Shown: in pieces, positions 14,490 to 16,122 of the stretch
How positions within the stretch are numbered: position 1 is the stretch's first letter
Layout: the number at the start of each line of letters is the position of its first letter
Assembly (NCBI GenBank): GCA_947039985.1
Contig: CAMRAP010000016.1
Span: 1-16,122 of the forward strand
Source: an uncultured Odoribacter sp.
GTDB lineage: Bacteria; Bacteroidota; Bacteroidia; Bacteroidales; Marinifilaceae
Direction of reading: 5' to 3'
Length of the DNA stretch: 16,122 nucleotides
Program-made: the position numbers and the translations under genes
Notes under the pieces: model-generated
What the model saw: the letters and a program-made list of their open reading frames with translations, nothing else
What the model was told of the DNA's origin: nothing
Database searches by the model: none

Positions 14490-16122
14490 ATGAAGAAAAA
14501 AGTATTACTAAGCTGTTGTACAGCACTATTAATTATAATCGCAATCTGGGTGTACAGAGAGTGGTTTGGTACAACAAAAATAGCTTTTGTAAATTATCAA
14601 ACACTAACAATGGGGAGTATTGCAAAATCCAATGACAATCCAAAGATTAAAATTCTAGATGTATCTACCGATGAGTTAAGAAGACTTGCTTCTGTTGATA
14701 TGATCTTTATCAATGGAATGGGTTTAAGTATCGTAGAAGAAGAGCGAGCATTTATTCAGAAATTGGCTGATGATGGAATACCCGTTTATACTGCAATGGC
14801 AACTAATCCCTCAAATAATATTTCCAATTTAGACTCTTTGAATTATGATACTATCAAAGCTTATCTAGTGGGTGGAGGACGACGTAACTATCAGTATTTG
14901 CTGAATTACATTAGAAAGGTGATTGATGAAAAGAGAAGTTCAGTGGCAGATATAAATGAACCTATTGAACGGGCTTTTGATATACTTTATCATGCAGGAA
15001 TAGAGGACACGGATGATGTGGTAGAGTCTATTACAGTTGCTGAATATGAAAAATTTCTGAGAGATAACAAACTCTATAAGGAGGGGGCCCAACGTATTGT
15101 TGTCACTGGTCAGATGGCTGATGCAACGGCACTAATCGCTTCGCTTGAAACTCAGGGCTATAATGTGTATCCTATCTCTTCAATAGCTAAAGTTCTGAGC
15201 TTTATGGAGGAGATTAATCCTGATGCTGTGATAAATATGGCTCATGGACGTTTAGGAGATAAGGTTGTAGATTTCTTAAAAGAGAGAAATATTCTACTTT
15301 TTGCACCACTTACAGTAAATAGCTTGGTTGAAGATTGGGAGAAAGATCCGATGGGCTTGTCTGGTGGTTTTTTATCGCAAAGTGTTGTTACTCCCGAAAT
15401 TGATGGAGCGATTCGTTCATACGCACTTTTTGCTCAATATGAGGATGAGGATGGATTACGCCACTCTTATGCAATCCCTGAACGTTTAAACTCTTTTGTA
15501 AGCAATGTAAATAAACACCTTACGCTTAAGAAGAAAGATAATAGTGAAAAACGAGTTGCTATTTACTATCTAAAAGGACCGGGTCAAAGTGCAATGACAG
15601 CGGCAGGAATGGAAGTTGCTCCTTCGCTTTATAATTTGCTTTCTAGTTTAAAGATTGAGGGGTATAATCTATCTGGATTGCCAGCAACATCTGATAAATT
15701 AGAAGAGATGATTATGGAGCAGGGCGCCGTTTTAGGTGCTTATGCAAAGGGTGCATTTGATGAGTTTATGGAAAATGGTAATCCTGAATTAGTTGATAAA
15801 GCGACTTATGAAACTTGGGTTTTAAAATCATTGCGTCCGCATAAATATGCTGAGGTGGTTAGCGATTTTGGAGAATTTCCAGGCGATTATATGGCTACGG
15901 AGAATGGAGAGATTGGAGTTGCAAGGATTCAATTTGGCAATGTTGTGATACTGCCACAAAATGCAGCAGGTGTAGGAAGTAATAGCTTCCAGATTGTACA
16001 CGGAACAGACAAAGCACCGCCACATCCTTATATTGCTTCATACCTATGGACTCAACATGGATTTAAAGCAGATGCCTTAATTCATTTTGGAACTCACGGT
16101 AGTTTGGAGTTTACTCCTGGAA
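14490..16122 (+). CDS. hmuS: HmuS, CobN/magnesium-chelatase-like heme-processing protein (3' end outside the window)
   Basis: Open from 14490 to the window edge with no stop: 544 residues of an expected 1200 or more. HmuS is a homologue of CobN, the large subunit of aerobic cobaltochelatase. In heme operons it is proposed to work in reverse, removing iron from heme. The N-terminus has one membrane segment (about 4-22, VLLSCCTALLIIIAIWVYR), so the protein is anchored in the inner membrane. CobN hallmarks are seen: VTGQMADATALIASL, the LPQNAAGVGSNSF-type loop, and HFGTHGSLEFTPG at 532-544, equivalent to the CobN HxGTHGxLEWLPG motif with Phe in place of Trp. An ATG at 14475 is in frame and 1 base after the hmuR stop; I prefer 14490 because it begins the typical MKKK signal anchor. 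hmuTUV would be expected downstream. Confidence 0.9.
   Translation, partial: MKKKVLLSCCTALLIIIAIWVYREWFGTTKIAFVNYQTLTMGSIAKSNDNPKIKILDVSTDELRRLASVDMIFINGMGLSIVEEERAFIQKLADDGIPVYTAMATNPSNNISNLDSLNYDTIKAYLVGGGRRNYQYLLNYIRKVIDEKRSSVADINEPIERAFDILYHAGIEDTDDVVESITVAEYEKFLRDNKLYKEGAQRIVVTGQMADATALIASLETQGYNVYPISSIAKVLSFMEEINPDAVINMAHGRLGDKVVDFLKERNILLFAPLTVNSLVEDWEKDPMGLSGGFLSQSVVTPEIDGAIRSYALFAQYEDEDGLRHSYAIPERLNSFVSNVNKHLTLKKKDNSEKRVAIYYLKGPGQSAMTAAGMEVAPSLYNLLSSLKIEGYNLSGLPATSDKLEEMIMEQGAVLGAYAKGAFDEFMENGNPELVDKATYETWVLKSLRPHKYAEVVSDFGEFPGDYMATENGEIGVARIQFGNVVILPQNAAGVGSNSFQIVHGTDKAPPHPYIASYLWTQHGFKADALIHFGTHGSLEFTPG

Overview
The window reads as chromosomal DNA of a low-GC member of the Bacteroidota, most likely order Bacteroidales. 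The evidence is the gene content (a hmuY-hmuR-hmuS heme-uptake cluster, SusC/TonB-type carboxypeptidase-regulatory-like domains, a yicC-gmk-nadD operon), promoter-like sites of the Bacteroidota type (TAnnTTTG, one with a TTG 20 bases upstream), A-rich translation starts without strong Shine-Dalgarno sequences, and codon use. Genus cannot be fixed from the sequence alone.

Left third (1-6420). On the minus strand are, in transcription order, an iron-dependent YqhD-type alcohol dehydrogenase, a short-chain-type polyprenyl diphosphate synthase and a dCMP deaminase. A small plus-strand GNAT-like protein diverges from the dehydrogenase. It is followed by a tRNA-Arg(CCT) gene, which converges on a minus-strand lepA-mtaD pair encoding elongation factor 4 and an MTA/SAH-deaminase-type amidohydrolase.

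Middle (6421-10203). A plus-strand operon diverges from lepA: yicC (endoribonuclease family), gmk (guanylate kinase), nadD (NaMN adenylyltransferase), an exported protein of unknown function that looks like an outer-membrane beta protein, and queH (epoxyqueuosine reductase). The last two genes follow their predecessors by only 4-5 bases.

Decayed interval (10204-11184). There is no intact gene. It holds an 11-bp inverted repeat resembling insertion-sequence ends, an orphan C-terminal fragment of 2-aminoethylphosphonate-pyruvate transaminase (phnW), a stem-loop, and then a compact promoter-like box plus a good intrinsic terminator that together could define an sRNA of about 75-80 nt.

Right third (11097-16122). 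A promoter with recognisable -33 and -7 elements leads into a heme-acquisition operon: a HmuY-family lipoprotein with an apparent calycin-like domain inserted into it, a HmuR-like TonB-dependent heme receptor, and hmuS, a CobN-like membrane-anchored protein cut by the window edge. As inferred from the families, HmuY captures heme at the surface, HmuR moves it across the outer membrane, and HmuS processes it (proposed iron removal). The inner-membrane transporter genes hmuTUV would be expected beyond the right edge. The most notable points are the composite HmuY, its possible Met/Met heme site, the sRNA candidate, and the phnW scar.
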